The notes under the pieces are model-generated. The model made no database searches and had not been told where the DNA came from. It saw only the letters and a list, made by a program, of their open reading frames with translations. The position numbers were made by a program, and so were the translations under genes. Positions 44,100 to 54,045 of a stretch of 64,000 nt of DNA are shown in pieces (the stretch's first letter is position 1; each line of letters starts with the position of its first letter). The stretch is taken from contig NZ_MKIM01000027.1 of NCBI RefSeq assembly GCF_001939045.1, forward strand, positions 496,001 to 560,000, written 5' to 3'. The DNA comes from Rhizobium oryziradicis. GTDB taxonomy: Bacteria; Pseudomonadota; Alphaproteobacteria; Rhizobiales; Rhizobiaceae.

Positions 44100-44391
44100 T
44101 GAAATACCTCTGTGTGCAAGGGTAGCGATCTCTATGTTAGAGAATCGATAGGTGAATGCTCATCGGTGGGTCGTTCAATGCTCAGGCTTTAGATTGAAGT
44201 TGTGTTGATTTTTAGGGCGCTTAATGTTTGCGTTTTCATGTATAGCAATTTTGAAAATTTCGTTTGGCTTTTCATGCTCTTCTTTTTAATTCTGCAATAC
44301 TTGAAAAATACATTCTAATATTATTATATTTTCTGTTTTGGTGTCGGCTTTTTGCTTAGATTGTCTGTTAGGTTACGTGTTGATAGGGGCT
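44100..44391. other. AT-rich intergenic region
   Basis: About 290 bases of AT-rich DNA with T runs, upstream of the acyltransferase gene and downstream of the P-type ATPase gene. It must hold the promoter of the acyltransferase gene. No hairpin or gene was recognised. Confidence 0.4.
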
Positions 44392-46221
44392 CTAACGCAG
44401 CGCCCGAAGTGCGTTCAGAATAACGGCAACATCAATCACTTCTTGCAGCAAGGCTCCTTGCACGGGGGGCAGATAGCCGAAGGCGGCAGCGACCATGGCG
44501 CTCAGCGAAAGGCTAAGACCAACGATAACGCTCTGAAAGGCAATGGTGCGGCTGCGCTGGGCAATTGTCATGGCTTTGGACAGCGCAGCAAGTTGGTCTA
44601 CCAGCAGCACGACACCTGCGACTTCTGAGGATGAGGCGGTGCCGTGGGCTCCCATGGCGACGCCAATATCGGCGGCGGCAAGGGCCGGGGCGTCGTTGCC
44701 CCCATCGCCCACCATCATCACCGGGCCATTGTGGTGCTCGGCGCTGACGGTTGCCACTTTTCCGTCCGGTGTCAGATCGCCCAAAATCACATCAATGCCA
44801 AGCGTCGCGCCAATGGTGTCGGCAATGTCTTGCCGATCACCGGAGGCGAGAATGATTTTGGCAACACCGGCATTGCGCAGTGCTTGAAGGGCGGCGCTAG
44901 CGTCGGCGCGGATGCGATCAGCGAGAATGATAACGCCCGCGATAAGGCCATCCACGCCGACAGCCACCGTCATCGCGGTTTTATCAATGTTTGAGAGCAA
45001 GACATGATCATCGTCCTCCTTGCAGCGATCGCGCACAAAGCTGTTGCCGCCAACAACGATATGTTGACCATCAACCACGCCCTCAAGGCCTGCGCCGGGG
45101 ACCTCGATAACCTCTTGCGGAGCCGAGAGCGTCAGTCCACGCCTTTGTGCTTCACCAATCAGGGCGGCGGCCACCACATGCCCGGAGGCCTGATCAAGGC
45201 TGGCGGCCAGCTGCAACACTGCATCGGCATTATAGGACTTGGAAGTTTTGATCTCCACCACCTCCGCCTGCCCATGGGTGAGGGTTCCGGTTTTGTCGAG
45301 AATAACGGTGCGCACCTTGGCAAGTGTTTCAAGCACCCCGCCGCCTTTCACCAGCACGCCAATGCCCGCCGTGCGTGACATGCCTGCCATCAGCGCCACG
45401 GGAACCGCGAGAATGAGCGGACAGGGCGTCGCAGACACCAAAACGGCCAGCACACGACTGGTCTCACCGCTCAAAAGCCATGTGCCGCCCGCAATCGCTA
45501 GCGTGAGGGCCAGAAAACCCAGCGCATATTGATCTGCCATGCGCACCAGCGGCGCTTTGCTGGCCTGGGCGGTGGCCACAAGCCGCACAATGCCTGCATA
45601 GGTGCTTTCCATTGCCGGGCGGGTCGCAATCATCTCAAACGCTGGGCCAGCGCAGGTTGAGCCGCTCAATGCTTCATCGCCTTTCTGCCGTTTGACGGGC
45701 AGGGATTCACCAGTGAGCGATGAGAGATCAAGAAGGGCAACATCACTGGCAATGCGGCCATCCACGGGGAGCACTTCTCCCTGCCGGATCATTAGACGAT
45801 CTGCTGGTTTGATCACGGCAATCGCCACCTCTTCCAGCGCGTTGCCATGATAGCGCATGGCGGTGTGGGCGACGCGGCTCATCAATGCGGTCATTTCGCG
45901 TTTGGCCCGGCCTTGGGCAAAACGCTCCAGCAATTGGCCGCTGGCATACATCATGGCCACAACATTGCCCGCCAGTGGCTCACCAAAGGCAAGTGCTGCC
46001 GACATGGATAAGGCTGCCACCACATCCAGGCCAATATCACCGGCCCGCAGCGCATTGACGATCTGCACCAACAAGCTGACCAGCACAGGCACCGTTGCCA
46101 GCGACCACACGAGATCGGCATAGGAAACGGCGTCCACCCACCACAAAACACCACCCAGCAGCAGACCAACCCCTGCCATGGTGATCAAGATATTGGCGAT
46201 ATGCTTTCTGAAGCTATCCAT
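44392..46221 (-). CDS. P1B-type heavy-metal ATPase lacking an N-terminal metal-binding domain
   Basis: A 609-residue P-type ATPase (start at 46221; a start at 46284 adds 21 residues with no domain). It begins with transmembrane helices and has no HMA domain. Motifs are the TGES loop in LSSLTGESLPV, the membrane metal site SATPCPLILAVPVA (TPC instead of the usual CPC), the phosphorylation site LDKTGTLTHG, and GDGGNDAPALAAADIGVAMG. The usual S-E-H-P motif is SGHVVA, a deviation. The C-terminus EVIDVAVILNALRAL is typical of P1B pumps. The metal (Zn, Cd, Co or other) is not clear. It is followed by a PP2C-like gene. Confidence 0.88.
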   Translation of the reverse strand: MDSFRKHIANILITMAGVGLLLGGVLWWVDAVSYADLVWSLATVPVLVSLLVQIVNALRAGDIGLDVVAALSMSAALAFGEPLAGNVVAMMYASGQLLERFAQGRAKREMTALMSRVAHTAMRYHGNALEEVAIAVIKPADRLMIRQGEVLPVDGRIASDVALLDLSSLTGESLPVKRQKGDEALSGSTCAGPAFEMIATRPAMESTYAGIVRLVATAQASKAPLVRMADQYALGFLALTLAIAGGTWLLSGETSRVLAVLVSATPCPLILAVPVALMAGMSRTAGIGVLVKGGGVLETLAKVRTVILDKTGTLTHGQAEVVEIKTSKSYNADAVLQLAASLDQASGHVVAAALIGEAQRRGLTLSAPQEVIEVPGAGLEGVVDGQHIVVGGNSFVRDRCKEDDDHVLLSNIDKTAMTVAVGVDGLIAGVIILADRIRADASAALQALRNAGVAKIILASGDRQDIADTIGATLGIDVILGDLTPDGKVATVSAEHHNGPVMMVGDGGNDAPALAAADIGVAMGAHGTASSSEVAGVVLLVDQLAALSKAMTIAQRSRTIAFQSVIVGLSLSLSAMVAAAFGYLPPVQGALLQEVIDVAVILNALRALR

Positions 46222-46327
46222 CGGATGGTCCCTTGGTTCTTCTTGTGGGGGCAGAAGGGTTTTCTCACCTTCTGCCCGCGGCAAAGAAGAAGCAAGCTAT
46301 CCAACAGTCCAACAGGCTTGCCCGAGG

Positions 46328-47197
46328 TCAGACCTCAATGCGGCACAAAATTGCAGTGGTGTCATCGCATTGTTTGAAGCGTGGAAACTGGACACCATCG
46401 GGGTCTACGTCGCGTTCCAGATGGCGCAACTCTGCCACCAGGGCCTTTAGCCCAACGGTTGAGGCGCGCTTGATCAGGGTTGCGGGATCATAGGCGTGGT
46501 AGAGGCTGACAAGATCGGCGAGTCCATCGGAGGCAATCAACGCGGTTGCCCCCCCTGTGAAGATAATGTCTGCGCGGGCCAGATGATCGGCGGCGTCGGG
46601 CACAAGGCCAAGCGACCAAATCCAGCCATCCGGCGTATTTTGTTTTTCGCGGGCGCGGCGCAGCTCGCTCAGCGTTTGTGGATCATGGGCGGCAACGCCG
46701 CTTTTACCGATGCTGCCGACGCGCTCAACATGGGCGCGCGCCGCCATCTGCTCGCGCTCAAAGGCATCGGGCAGGGCCGTCAAGCTATCCACCCGTCCAT
46801 CGTCATGCAGGATATAAACCACGCTGTCGCCAAGGCCGATAAACTCGGCACCATCGGGGGTGAGACGAAGAGCGGCGAGGGCGCACAGCGGCCAGGCATA
46901 ACGCGGCTGCTCTCCTGCCGTCGCGGTAAAAAGCTCGTGGGCATCAAAGGCGATGGCGCGGATAAGCTCGGTGACAAGCGTGTCAACCGAGAGTTCGTTG
47001 ATCAGGCGCTTTGCGGCAAACTGCGCCATCCATGCGGCGTCGGAGCCAAAACCTTCCATATATTGATGATCGCCAAGGCCGGTTGCACCGTCCAGCACAA
47101 AGGCACAATCTCCATTATAGCCAAGCCGATCCTCATTGGCGCGATCGTCCTTACCGGGGTCGGTGATGGTGTCGATGATGGTCAGTTGCGCTGTCAT
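46328..47197 (-). CDS. PP2C-like serine/threonine phosphatase
   Basis: A 289-residue protein with PPM-fold features: NEDRLGYNGDCAFVLDGATGLGD (metal-binding Asp pair), PLCALAALRLTPDGAEFIGLGDSVVYIL, and FTGGATALIASDGLADLVSLY near the end, plus QCDDTTAILCRI. Most residues that hold the Mn/Mg pair are present, though spacing differs from classical PP2C. It sits upstream of the P1B ATPase gene on the same strand, about 107 bases apart. Whether it regulates that pump is unknown. Confidence 0.78.
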   Translation of the reverse strand: MTAQLTIIDTITDPGKDDRANEDRLGYNGDCAFVLDGATGLGDHQYMEGFGSDAAWMAQFAAKRLINELSVDTLVTELIRAIAFDAHELFTATAGEQPRYAWPLCALAALRLTPDGAEFIGLGDSVVYILHDDGRVDSLTALPDAFEREQMAARAHVERVGSIGKSGVAAHDPQTLSELRRAREKQNTPDGWIWSLGLVPDAADHLARADIIFTGGATALIASDGLADLVSLYHAYDPATLIKRASTVGLKALVAELRHLERDVDPDGVQFPRFKQCDDTTAILCRIEV

Positions 47198-47385
47198 GGT
47201 GGCTCATATCACGGGTGGGCGCGTCTCCCGCTTCGTCTTGAAACAGGCAGACGCACACTTCTTCTGTTTTCGTTTGTCTTTTGGGCAAATCTCTTGCCGG
47301 TTTGTCAGACAAACGTCGAGGAAAAATCATGTGCTACTGTTCCACACTGGACTGAACTTGCAAAAGAAAAATGTCAAAAATAAAA

Positions 47386-47412
47386 AACGCCAAGGAGATT
47401 ATCCTTGGCGTT
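47386..47412 (-). terminator. rho-independent terminator of the chemoreceptor gene
   Basis: Stem arms 47386-47396 and 47402-47412 (AACGCCAAGGA / TCCTTGGCGTT) with a five-base loop. Read on the minus strand, a T run follows immediately. It lies 23 bases past the stop of the chemoreceptor gene. Confidence 0.85.
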
Positions 47413-47434
47413 GTTGCATGAACACGGCGCATGT

Positions 47435-49177
47435 TCAGGCCGCACTTCGCCTTTGGTCGGTGCCTTGGCCTCTGCGGTCTTGCGATCCGCGCATGGCAGC
47501 CGAGCTTCCCGGCTCGCGAATGCCTGAGCGCCGGTTGAGCTGGAAGCGATTGGCAAGTTCCGTGAGCTTGGCGGCACCGCTGGAAAGCGCTTCGCTGATG
47601 GCATTCATGCCGCTGACCATGGAGGCATTCTTCTGGGTCATCTGATCCAGAGCGTTCACGGCCGAGCTGATCTCTGTGAGGCTGGTCGATTGCTCGGCTG
47701 CCGCTCTGGCAATGGCTTCGATGTTGGTATCAATCGATTCCACAAAGGTCGAAATACGGTTGAGTGCGCCGCCTGTCTCGCCCACCAGGCGCACACCTTC
47801 GGTGACTTCGTCGGTGGATTTGGCAATGAGCGCCGAAATTTCGCGGGCTGCCTTGGCTGAGCGCTGCGCCAATTCGCGCACTTCCTGCGCCACAACCGCA
47901 AAACCCTTGCCGCTTTCGCCAGCGCGGGCCGCTTCAACACCCGCATTCAAGGCCAGAAGATTGGTCTGGAAGGCAATTTCATCAATGACGCTGATGATGC
48001 TGCTGATTTCTTTCGAGGCGCCTTCAATGCGGCTCATGGCCTCAACGGTGGAATCGACAACCTTGGTCGATTCTGTTGCAGCCTTGCGGGCATCGCGCAC
48101 AAGATTGCGGGTTTCGCTGGTGCGTGAACTGGATTCCTTGACGGTGACGGTAATTTCTTCCAAAGCCGCCGAAGTTTGTTCCAGTGCGGCTGCCTGCTGC
48201 TCCGAGCGCTGGGCGAGGCTGGAAGAGCCTTCCAACATCTCGTCACTGTTGCGGGAAACAGCTGCGGTTTCGGACAACACCTCGGCCAAAGTCTCCTGAA
48301 ACTTGCCGATCGACATATTGAAATCTTTGCGCAGATGCTCAAAGGTTGGAATGAAAGGCTCATCAATCGTCATGCGGATGTTGCATTGGGCCAGACGTTC
48401 AAGGCCAGCACCTATGGCGGCAATGGCGTTGACGCGGCCCGTCACATCGGTTGCGAATTTAACAACCTTGAAGACTTTGCCTTTTTCATCAAAAATCGGG
48501 TTGTACGTCGCTTGAATATAGACCTTTTTACCACCCTTACCGATGCGCATAAACTCGTCGCTCTGGAACTGGCCGGCGTCCAGCTTGCGCCAGAATTCTT
48601 TGTACTCTGGTGATGCAACATAGGTTTGATCGCAGAACATCGAGTGATGCTTGCCGACAATCTCTTTCGAATCATAACCCAGCGTTTTGCAGAAATTTTC
48701 ATTGGCGGTCAGAATTTCACCAGATGGCGTAAACTCAATAACAGCCTGAGACCGCGACAAGGCATCAATCTTGCCGTCGCTATCCATGGATTTCATCTTG
48801 GCTGCGGTGATGTCAGTGGCGATTTTAATGATTTTATAGGGCTTCTTGCCGCGGAAAACCGGATTGTAGGAGGCTTCAATCCAGATGGGCTGACCGGATT
48901 TGGCAATACGCTTGTATTGCCGCTGATCAAACTCGCCACGGCCAAGCTTTGCCCAGAAGTCACGATAGCCCTGCGAGTTGGCCTCGTCCTGCTCAACAAA
49001 GATCCGGTGATGCTTGCCAACGATTTCTGAGCGGGTGTAGCCCAGCGCTTTGCAAAAATTGTCGTTGGCATCCAAAATAATGCCCTGAAGGTCGAACTCA
49101 ATAATAGCTTGCGAGCTGTTGAGCGCCTGAAGGATGGCCTTTGCATCTCCACCTTGGCCTAGCGAAAATAACCCCAT
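47435..49177 (-). CDS. soluble PAS-PAS methyl-accepting chemotaxis protein
   Basis: A 580-residue chemoreceptor. Two similar PAS domains come first (about 10-125, SSQAIIEFDLQGIILDANDNFCKALGYTRSEIVGKHH, and about 135-245, SQAVIEFTPSGEILTANENFCKTLGYDSKEIVGKHH), each followed by a PAC-like ending ATDIT/ATDVT. The signalling part has the conserved hairpin IISVIDEIAFQTNLLALNAGVEAARAGESGKGFAVVAQEVREL. There are no transmembrane segments, so it is cytoplasmic and probably senses redox state, oxygen or a small ligand through the PAS pair. AGGAGGT precedes ATG 49177. The C-terminus has no pentapeptide tether. Confidence 0.93.
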   Translation of the reverse strand: MGLFSLGQGGDAKAILQALNSSQAIIEFDLQGIILDANDNFCKALGYTRSEIVGKHHRIFVEQDEANSQGYRDFWAKLGRGEFDQRQYKRIAKSGQPIWIEASYNPVFRGKKPYKIIKIATDITAAKMKSMDSDGKIDALSRSQAVIEFTPSGEILTANENFCKTLGYDSKEIVGKHHSMFCDQTYVASPEYKEFWRKLDAGQFQSDEFMRIGKGGKKVYIQATYNPIFDEKGKVFKVVKFATDVTGRVNAIAAIGAGLERLAQCNIRMTIDEPFIPTFEHLRKDFNMSIGKFQETLAEVLSETAAVSRNSDEMLEGSSSLAQRSEQQAAALEQTSAALEEITVTVKESSSRTSETRNLVRDARKAATESTKVVDSTVEAMSRIEGASKEISSIISVIDEIAFQTNLLALNAGVEAARAGESGKGFAVVAQEVRELAQRSAKAAREISALIAKSTDEVTEGVRLVGETGGALNRISTFVESIDTNIEAIARAAAEQSTSLTEISSAVNALDQMTQKNASMVSGMNAISEALSSGAAKLTELANRFQLNRRSGIREPGSSAAMRGSQDRRGQGTDQRRSAA

Positions 49178-49318
49178 GCGTGTAACCTCCTGTTCGTGGC
49201 TACACCATAGCGATACATTATTTAGCTTGGGTTAATTTTAGGAGCTGTCCATTTTTTAAATTATTCCAGCTCGGCACGTCATCTCAAACACGCAAACGCT
49301 TCGGCACGAAGTGTGGCA

Positions 49319-50377
49319 TTAATCCGCAATGATCATCAAGTCGTCTGCGGCAAATTTCAGCGTGACGCTTTCGCCAGGCATCGGCGGTTTCATGGCCGGA
49401 TCATTGAATGTGTCAAAGCAGATGGTGGTGCCGCCGACATTGAGGCGGGTGCGAATGACGGAACCCAGAAAATGGCTGGAAGAAACCGTGCCGCTCAATT
49501 GCACATCGCCTTTGGCACCTTCTGCCATTGAGCCCGCTTCCGGACGCAGCGCAATTGTAACGGATTCACCATGGGCCTTGTTCACGGCCTGCTTGACCTT
49601 CACCTGCTGATCGCCAATTTGCAGCGTGTTGGTGGAGCCATCAACAACTTTGGCTTCAATCAGGTTCAACGTGCCGACAAAGGAGGCGACGAAACGGGTT
49701 TGCGGATTGTTGTAGATCTCAAACGGTGAGCCAATCTGGTCGGCGCGGCCAGCATTCATCACCACGATACGATCTGAGATCGACAGGGCTTCTTCCTGAT
49801 CGTGGGTGACGAAGACAGTGGTGATGCCGAGCTTCATCTGAATTTGGCGAATTTCTTCGCGCAAGGACACGCGGATTTTGGCATCCAGCGCCGAGAGCGG
49901 CTCATCCAGCAAAAGTACCTGTGGTTTCGGGGCCAGGGCGCGGGCCAGCGCCACGCGCTGTTGCTGACCGCCGGAGAGCTGATAGGGGTAGCGGCTGGCC
50001 AGATGCTCCAGATGGATCAGCTTGAGCATCTCCATCACGCGCGCCTCAATTTCGTTTTTCGCCACCTTGGCAATCTTGAGGCCAAAAGCAACATTGTCAA
50101 AGACGGTCATATTGGGAAACAACGCATAGGCCTGAAACACCATGCCAATGTTGCGCTGGTTTGGCTTCAGATCATTCTGGTTTTTGCCTGCAATGGTAAT
50201 AGTGCCGTCGGTGATGGTTTCAAAGCCGGCAATCATGCGCAAAATGGTGGTTTTGCCGCAGCCCGATGGGCCGAGAAAGGAAATGAACTCTCCTTTGTTG
50301 ATCGACATATTGAAATCATGCACGACCTGAACGGTGCCGTAGCTTTTCTTGAGGTTGGTGAGGGTCAAAAAGGACAT
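49319..50377 (-). CDS. ABC transporter ATP-binding protein (PotA-like)
   Basis: A 352-residue ATPase from ATG 50377 (a TTG at 50383 is next to the upstream stop). Walker A is GPSGCGKTT, the Q-loop follows, signature LSGGQQQRVALARALA, Walker B LLLDEPLSALD, and H-loop VFVTHDQEEALSISDRIVVMNAG. A C-terminal TOBE-like domain (about 270-350) is typical of PotA/FbpC/UgpC-type ATPases. It powers uptake by the two permeases encoded just upstream. It is the last gene of a four-gene operon. Confidence 0.92.
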   Translation of the reverse strand: MSFLTLTNLKKSYGTVQVVHDFNMSINKGEFISFLGPSGCGKTTILRMIAGFETITDGTITIAGKNQNDLKPNQRNIGMVFQAYALFPNMTVFDNVAFGLKIAKVAKNEIEARVMEMLKLIHLEHLASRYPYQLSGGQQQRVALARALAPKPQVLLLDEPLSALDAKIRVSLREEIRQIQMKLGITTVFVTHDQEEALSISDRIVVMNAGRADQIGSPFEIYNNPQTRFVASFVGTLNLIEAKVVDGSTNTLQIGDQQVKVKQAVNKAHGESVTIALRPEAGSMAEGAKGDVQLSGTVSSSHFLGSVIRTRLNVGGTTICFDTFNDPAMKPPMPGESVTLKFAADDLMIIAD

Positions 50378-50383
50378 GGGCAA

Positions 50384-51172
50384 TCAGGCCTTTGCGGGCA
50401 TATGTTTTGAAAAGCGGGCGACGAGGTTGAGAAGCGCAATGCTGAACCAGGTCATGGCGAAGGCAATGATGGCAAGTGCCGGAGGCTCATAGGCCTTATT
50501 GGCACCAATCAATTGCAGATAGGGTCCAAACGCCGGGCGGTTGAGCAGCGATGGAATGGTAAACTCACCAATGACAATGGCAAAGGTGATGAAAGCGCCA
50601 GACAGAATGCCCGACAACACATTGGGGAAGATACAGCGCAGCAAGATTGTTGCCCAACCCGCGCCAAGACTTTGAGCGGCCTCCGTTAGGGTGCGCACAT
50701 CAATGGTGCGCATGGCCGCGTCAATCGAGCGATAGGTATAGGGCAGCGACAGCATCATCAACCCCAACAAAAACAGAATGTTGGTGCCAGACGTGGTGGC
50801 GGTGAGCGGCAGGAAAGACGATGAGTTATACAGCCGAAGATAGCCGAAAATGACCACAATGGACGGAATGACCAAAGGCAACATGGTGACGAACTCAACA
50901 ACCGGCCGCATTTGCGGCAGGCGCAGACGAACCCAATAGGCGGTTGGCACAATCAGCAAGGTGATGAAAATAATGGTCAGAATGGCCATCAGCAACGAAA
51001 AGCTGAAGGAATCGCGAAAGGTGGTATCGGAAAACACCGAACGATAGGCATCGAAGGAATATTCGCCACGGCGCATGCGCAGTGAAAATTCAAAGGTCGC
51101 AATCAGCGGGACGAGAAAGTAAAATGCGCCAATGGCAATGGCCAGCCAGGCGAAAAATTTTTGCATCTTCAT
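50384..51172 (-). CDS. ABC transporter permease (PotC-like)
   Basis: A 262-residue inner-membrane protein with six helices; the start is set at ATG 51172, which overlaps the upstream permease stop (ATGA); a GTG at 51181 is possible. The ATPase-contact EAA loop is AAQSLGAGWATILLRCIFPNVLSGILSG. Last segments read IAFAMTWFSIALLNLVARF. It pairs with the other permease to form the channel. Confidence 0.88.
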   Translation of the reverse strand: MKMQKFFAWLAIAIGAFYFLVPLIATFEFSLRMRRGEYSFDAYRSVFSDTTFRDSFSFSLLMAILTIIFITLLIVPTAYWVRLRLPQMRPVVEFVTMLPLVIPSIVVIFGYLRLYNSSSFLPLTATTSGTNILFLLGLMMLSLPYTYRSIDAAMRTIDVRTLTEAAQSLGAGWATILLRCIFPNVLSGILSGAFITFAIVIGEFTIPSLLNRPAFGPYLQLIGANKAYEPPALAIIAFAMTWFSIALLNLVARFSKHMPAKA

Positions 51173-52038
51173 TTCTGCCACCGTTCTGCACGAACGCGCA
51201 GCGTGATGTAAATAATATTGGAAATAGCGGTCACCACAATCATGCCAAAGGCCAGCGCGTAGCCAAGGTTGGCGTTATGCAGCACGTCGCCACGGATTTG
51301 GGCGTAAAGCTGAATGGGTACGATGTTGAGCGAGCTGCCGGTGAGCGAAAATGCCGTGGCAATCGCCCCGAATGAATTGGCAAACAACAGCACAAAGGCC
51401 CCAGCCAGACTTGGCAAGAGAATAGGCAGGGCGACTTTGAGCCAATATTGCGCATGGGTTGCGCCGAGGCTTTCGGCCGCTTCGCGCCATTCCTTGCGCA
51501 TGCCTTCCAGCGCCGGGGTAATGATCAACACCATCAGCGGAATCTGGAAATACATATAGGTCAGGGTCAGGCCGGTGAAACTGAGCAGGTTGAAGCCGGT
51601 GGCATAGAGATTAATGCCAAACCAGTCGCGCAGCAGCACGGTGATCAGGCCAAGGCGACCCAGCGTTGACAAAAACGCGAAAGCCAGCGGCACGCCCGCA
51701 AAATTCGATGCAACGCCGCAAAAGGTCATGACGGCAGAGCGCACAAAGGAGGGCAGACCGCCCAACACCAGCGCCCAGGCGATATAAAAGCCCAGCAAAA
51801 CCCCGCCAATGGCCGAGGCAATACTGATGCGAATACTGATGGAAAAGGACGACATGATCTTGTCGGTAAAAAGATCGACAATATTTTTAAGGGTAAAATG
51901 GCCTTCGGCATCCTGAAATGCGCCAGTCACCAGATAAAGGGTTGGAACAATCAAAAACATGAGGGCGAAAAGCATGAAGGGTGCAACACCCAACCAATCG
52001 AAGAGCTTTCGGTTTCGCTCCGCCTTACTCACTTGCAT
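51169..52038 (-). CDS. ABC transporter permease (PotB-like)
   Basis: A 289-residue inner-membrane protein with six helices from ATG 52038 (AGGGA upstream). It begins LFDWLGVAPFMLFALMFLIVPTLYLV; the EAA loop is AAESLGATHAQYWLKVALPILLPSLAGAF. It overlaps the PotC-like gene by four bases, so both permeases are translated in a coupled way. Such pairs belong to the PotBC/FbpB group. Confidence 0.88.
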   Translation of the reverse strand: MQVSKAERNRKLFDWLGVAPFMLFALMFLIVPTLYLVTGAFQDAEGHFTLKNIVDLFTDKIMSSFSISIRISIASAIGGVLLGFYIAWALVLGGLPSFVRSAVMTFCGVASNFAGVPLAFAFLSTLGRLGLITVLLRDWFGINLYATGFNLLSFTGLTLTYMYFQIPLMVLIITPALEGMRKEWREAAESLGATHAQYWLKVALPILLPSLAGAFVLLFANSFGAIATAFSLTGSSLNIVPIQLYAQIRGDVLHNANLGYALAFGMIVVTAISNIIYITLRVRAERWQK

Positions 52039-52120
52039 ATAGAAAATCCCTGCCGGATAAAAAGTCTTCAATGCAAATGTGCCTCCCCGACACATCGGAG
52101 AGGCACATCAGGTTGGTGGA

Positions 52121-53224
52121 TTACTTTACAGACGCGCCGACAACCTTGTCCCAGCCTTCTGTGATCACCTTCTTATAGGCGTCCTGCTGGTCAAGTGTTG
52201 GGAAGACAGCCTGTTCATAGGCCTTTGGATCAGGCAGCTTGGCCAGAACGTCAGCTGGAATCTTGCCATTCTTGGCGAGATCGTTGAAGCGGATCGGGTG
52301 GCAATAGCCCTTCAACCAGCCAACCTGGCCTTCGTCGGAATAGAGGTATTCCATCCACAGCTTGGCGGCATTTGGATGCGGCGCATAGGCAGAAATAGCC
52401 TGCACATACACACCCGCAACAACGCCGGAGGCAGGAACGATAACGTCAACCGGAGGGTTGCCCTTCAGCGAGTCACGGCCAGCCAGCGCGTTATAGTCCC
52501 AACGCAGGATGATCGGGGTTGTGCCTTGCGCAAGCGTTGCAGGCTTGCCAACAACAGGTACGAAATTGCCCTTGGCGTTCAGGTCTTTAAAGAAGTTCAG
52601 GCCAGCTTCGCCAGCCTTGGCAACATCACCCTTGGCAGCGGACAGGCCAGCTGCGAAAACAGCCGAAATCGCCTGATTGGCCGTGCGCGGATCACCACCC
52701 AGAGCAACCATATTGGCATATTCAGGCTTCAACAGATCGGCCCAATCCTTTGGCGGATTCTTGACCAGATCCTTGTTCACTTCAAAGGCCATAACGCCGT
52801 AGTAGTCGCCATACCAATAGCCGTCAGCATCCTTGGCGGTGGCTGGAATGCTGTCCCAGGTCGAAACCTTGTAAGGCTGGATCAGTTTGTCGGCCTTAGC
52901 CGTTGGGCCAAAGGACAGACCAACGTCAATCACGTCAGGAGCCTGATCGCCGGTGTTGCCTTTGTTGGCCTTGATGGCTTCGATTTCGTCGCCAGAGCCA
53001 GCATCAGGGTTCAATTCGTTGACTTTAAGACCATACTTGGCCTTGAAGCCTTCGATAACGCCACCATAACCGCACCAATCGTGGGGAAGGGCGATGGTTG
53101 TCAGCGCGCCTTCCTTTTTGGCTGCGGCGATAAGATCCGCGCTCGGCTCGGCGGCTGCAAAAGTGCTCGAAGCAATGACCATGGCGGTCGAGAGAGAAAG
53201 AATGCGGCGCAAACGGGTGTTCAC
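52121..53224 (-). CDS. ABC transporter substrate-binding protein (PotD/FbpA class)
   Basis: A 367-residue periplasmic protein. GTG 53224 is selected because AAGGAGA lies upstream, and the signal peptide begins there (TRLRRILSLSTAMVIASSTFAAAEP, cleavage after AAA). The frame upstream to 53317 lacks a signal-like start. The mature part has LIAAAKKEGALTTIALPHDWCGYGGVIEGFKAKYGLKV, then APDVIDVGLSFG and YYGVMAFEVNKDLV. This is the PotD/FbpA/2-aminoethylphosphonate binding class; the ligand cannot be told by eye. It is the first gene of the operon, followed by the two permeases and the ATPase. Confidence 0.9.
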   Translation of the reverse strand: MNTRLRRILSLSTAMVIASSTFAAAEPSADLIAAAKKEGALTTIALPHDWCGYGGVIEGFKAKYGLKVNELNPDAGSGDEIEAIKANKGNTGDQAPDVIDVGLSFGPTAKADKLIQPYKVSTWDSIPATAKDADGYWYGDYYGVMAFEVNKDLVKNPPKDWADLLKPEYANMVALGGDPRTANQAISAVFAAGLSAAKGDVAKAGEAGLNFFKDLNAKGNFVPVVGKPATLAQGTTPIILRWDYNALAGRDSLKGNPPVDVIVPASGVVAGVYVQAISAYAPHPNAAKLWMEYLYSDEGQVGWLKGYCHPIRFNDLAKNGKIPADVLAKLPDPKAYEQAVFPTLDQQDAYKKVITEGWDKVVGASVK

Positions 53225-54045
53225 TGGTGTTCTCCTTGGTTGTCTGCTGATAGCCGAGCAAGTCAATATGAGGCTGACATGATAGTTGTGTGACGGTTTG
53301 GCGCGGTTTCCACACACGGAAAGCCGATTGTTCCCAGGTTAGCTCTTCCCCTTAGCCGTGCGGGCATCAATGTGTGGTGCCCAATGCGTTTTGATTGTGC
53401 CCCGATTAAACTCTGCTGTTCCCTTATCCGGTCTTTGCCGGCCGGTGCTTGCCGGTTTGTGACAGCAGATAAGACGAGAGAGGGTGTTTGAGTCAATCTG
53501 TTCTGATTTAAAAAATCGCGTATATTGGCAATTTGCGGTGCAATATCTTGCGAGCATTGATTTAAGCTTCTGATATATAAATATATTTTTCTATCTGTGG
53601 ATTTCAGAATTTCATCATCTTCCCGTCACAGACGTGTGATTACGCCCATTGCTGTGATTTTTATCAGACCCCGCGTTATTTTTGTTCATTTGCTAAAAAA
53701 TCAGCGCAATATGGACAGGGCACGGTTCCAAAGCGCAGTCACTTTATTGTGTTTCAAACCTGTGGCCCGCACGGCCGGCTTGATGGCGAAACGGGGTCAA
53801 AGCGGGCTGTGTATATTCGGCATGCAAATTGCTTCTCGGCTTATGTCAGTCATAACGGAATGGATATTGAATGGTGTCTCACCTGAGCCAATGGATCGGG
53901 CTTTGGATATAAAAGCGGAAAGCGGCGTTCTGCAAAAAAAGATCCGGGGAAGCAGCAAGAGCGGGCACAGCGTTTGTAACGGCAAAAGCCGATGAGCGCA
54001 CAGGCAAAAGCTGCCGGGTTTATCCCGGCGTAACAGGGGGTCACG
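53225..54045. other. intergenic region upstream of divergent transport genes
   Basis: About 820 bases between the binding-protein gene (minus) and the APC permease gene (plus). It must contain both promoters. A 132-residue plus-strand frame (53597-53995) is basic, low in structure and without a ribosome-binding site, so it is not called. No terminator or repeat was recognised. Confidence 0.45.

Noticed and set aside
52079..53293. 404-codon plus-strand frame opposite the binding-protein gene
   Set aside because: Antisense to a periplasmic binding protein with signal peptide and ribosome-binding site.
53597..53995. 132-codon frame in the intergenic region
   Set aside because: No ribosome-binding site, no family and basic low-complexity composition.
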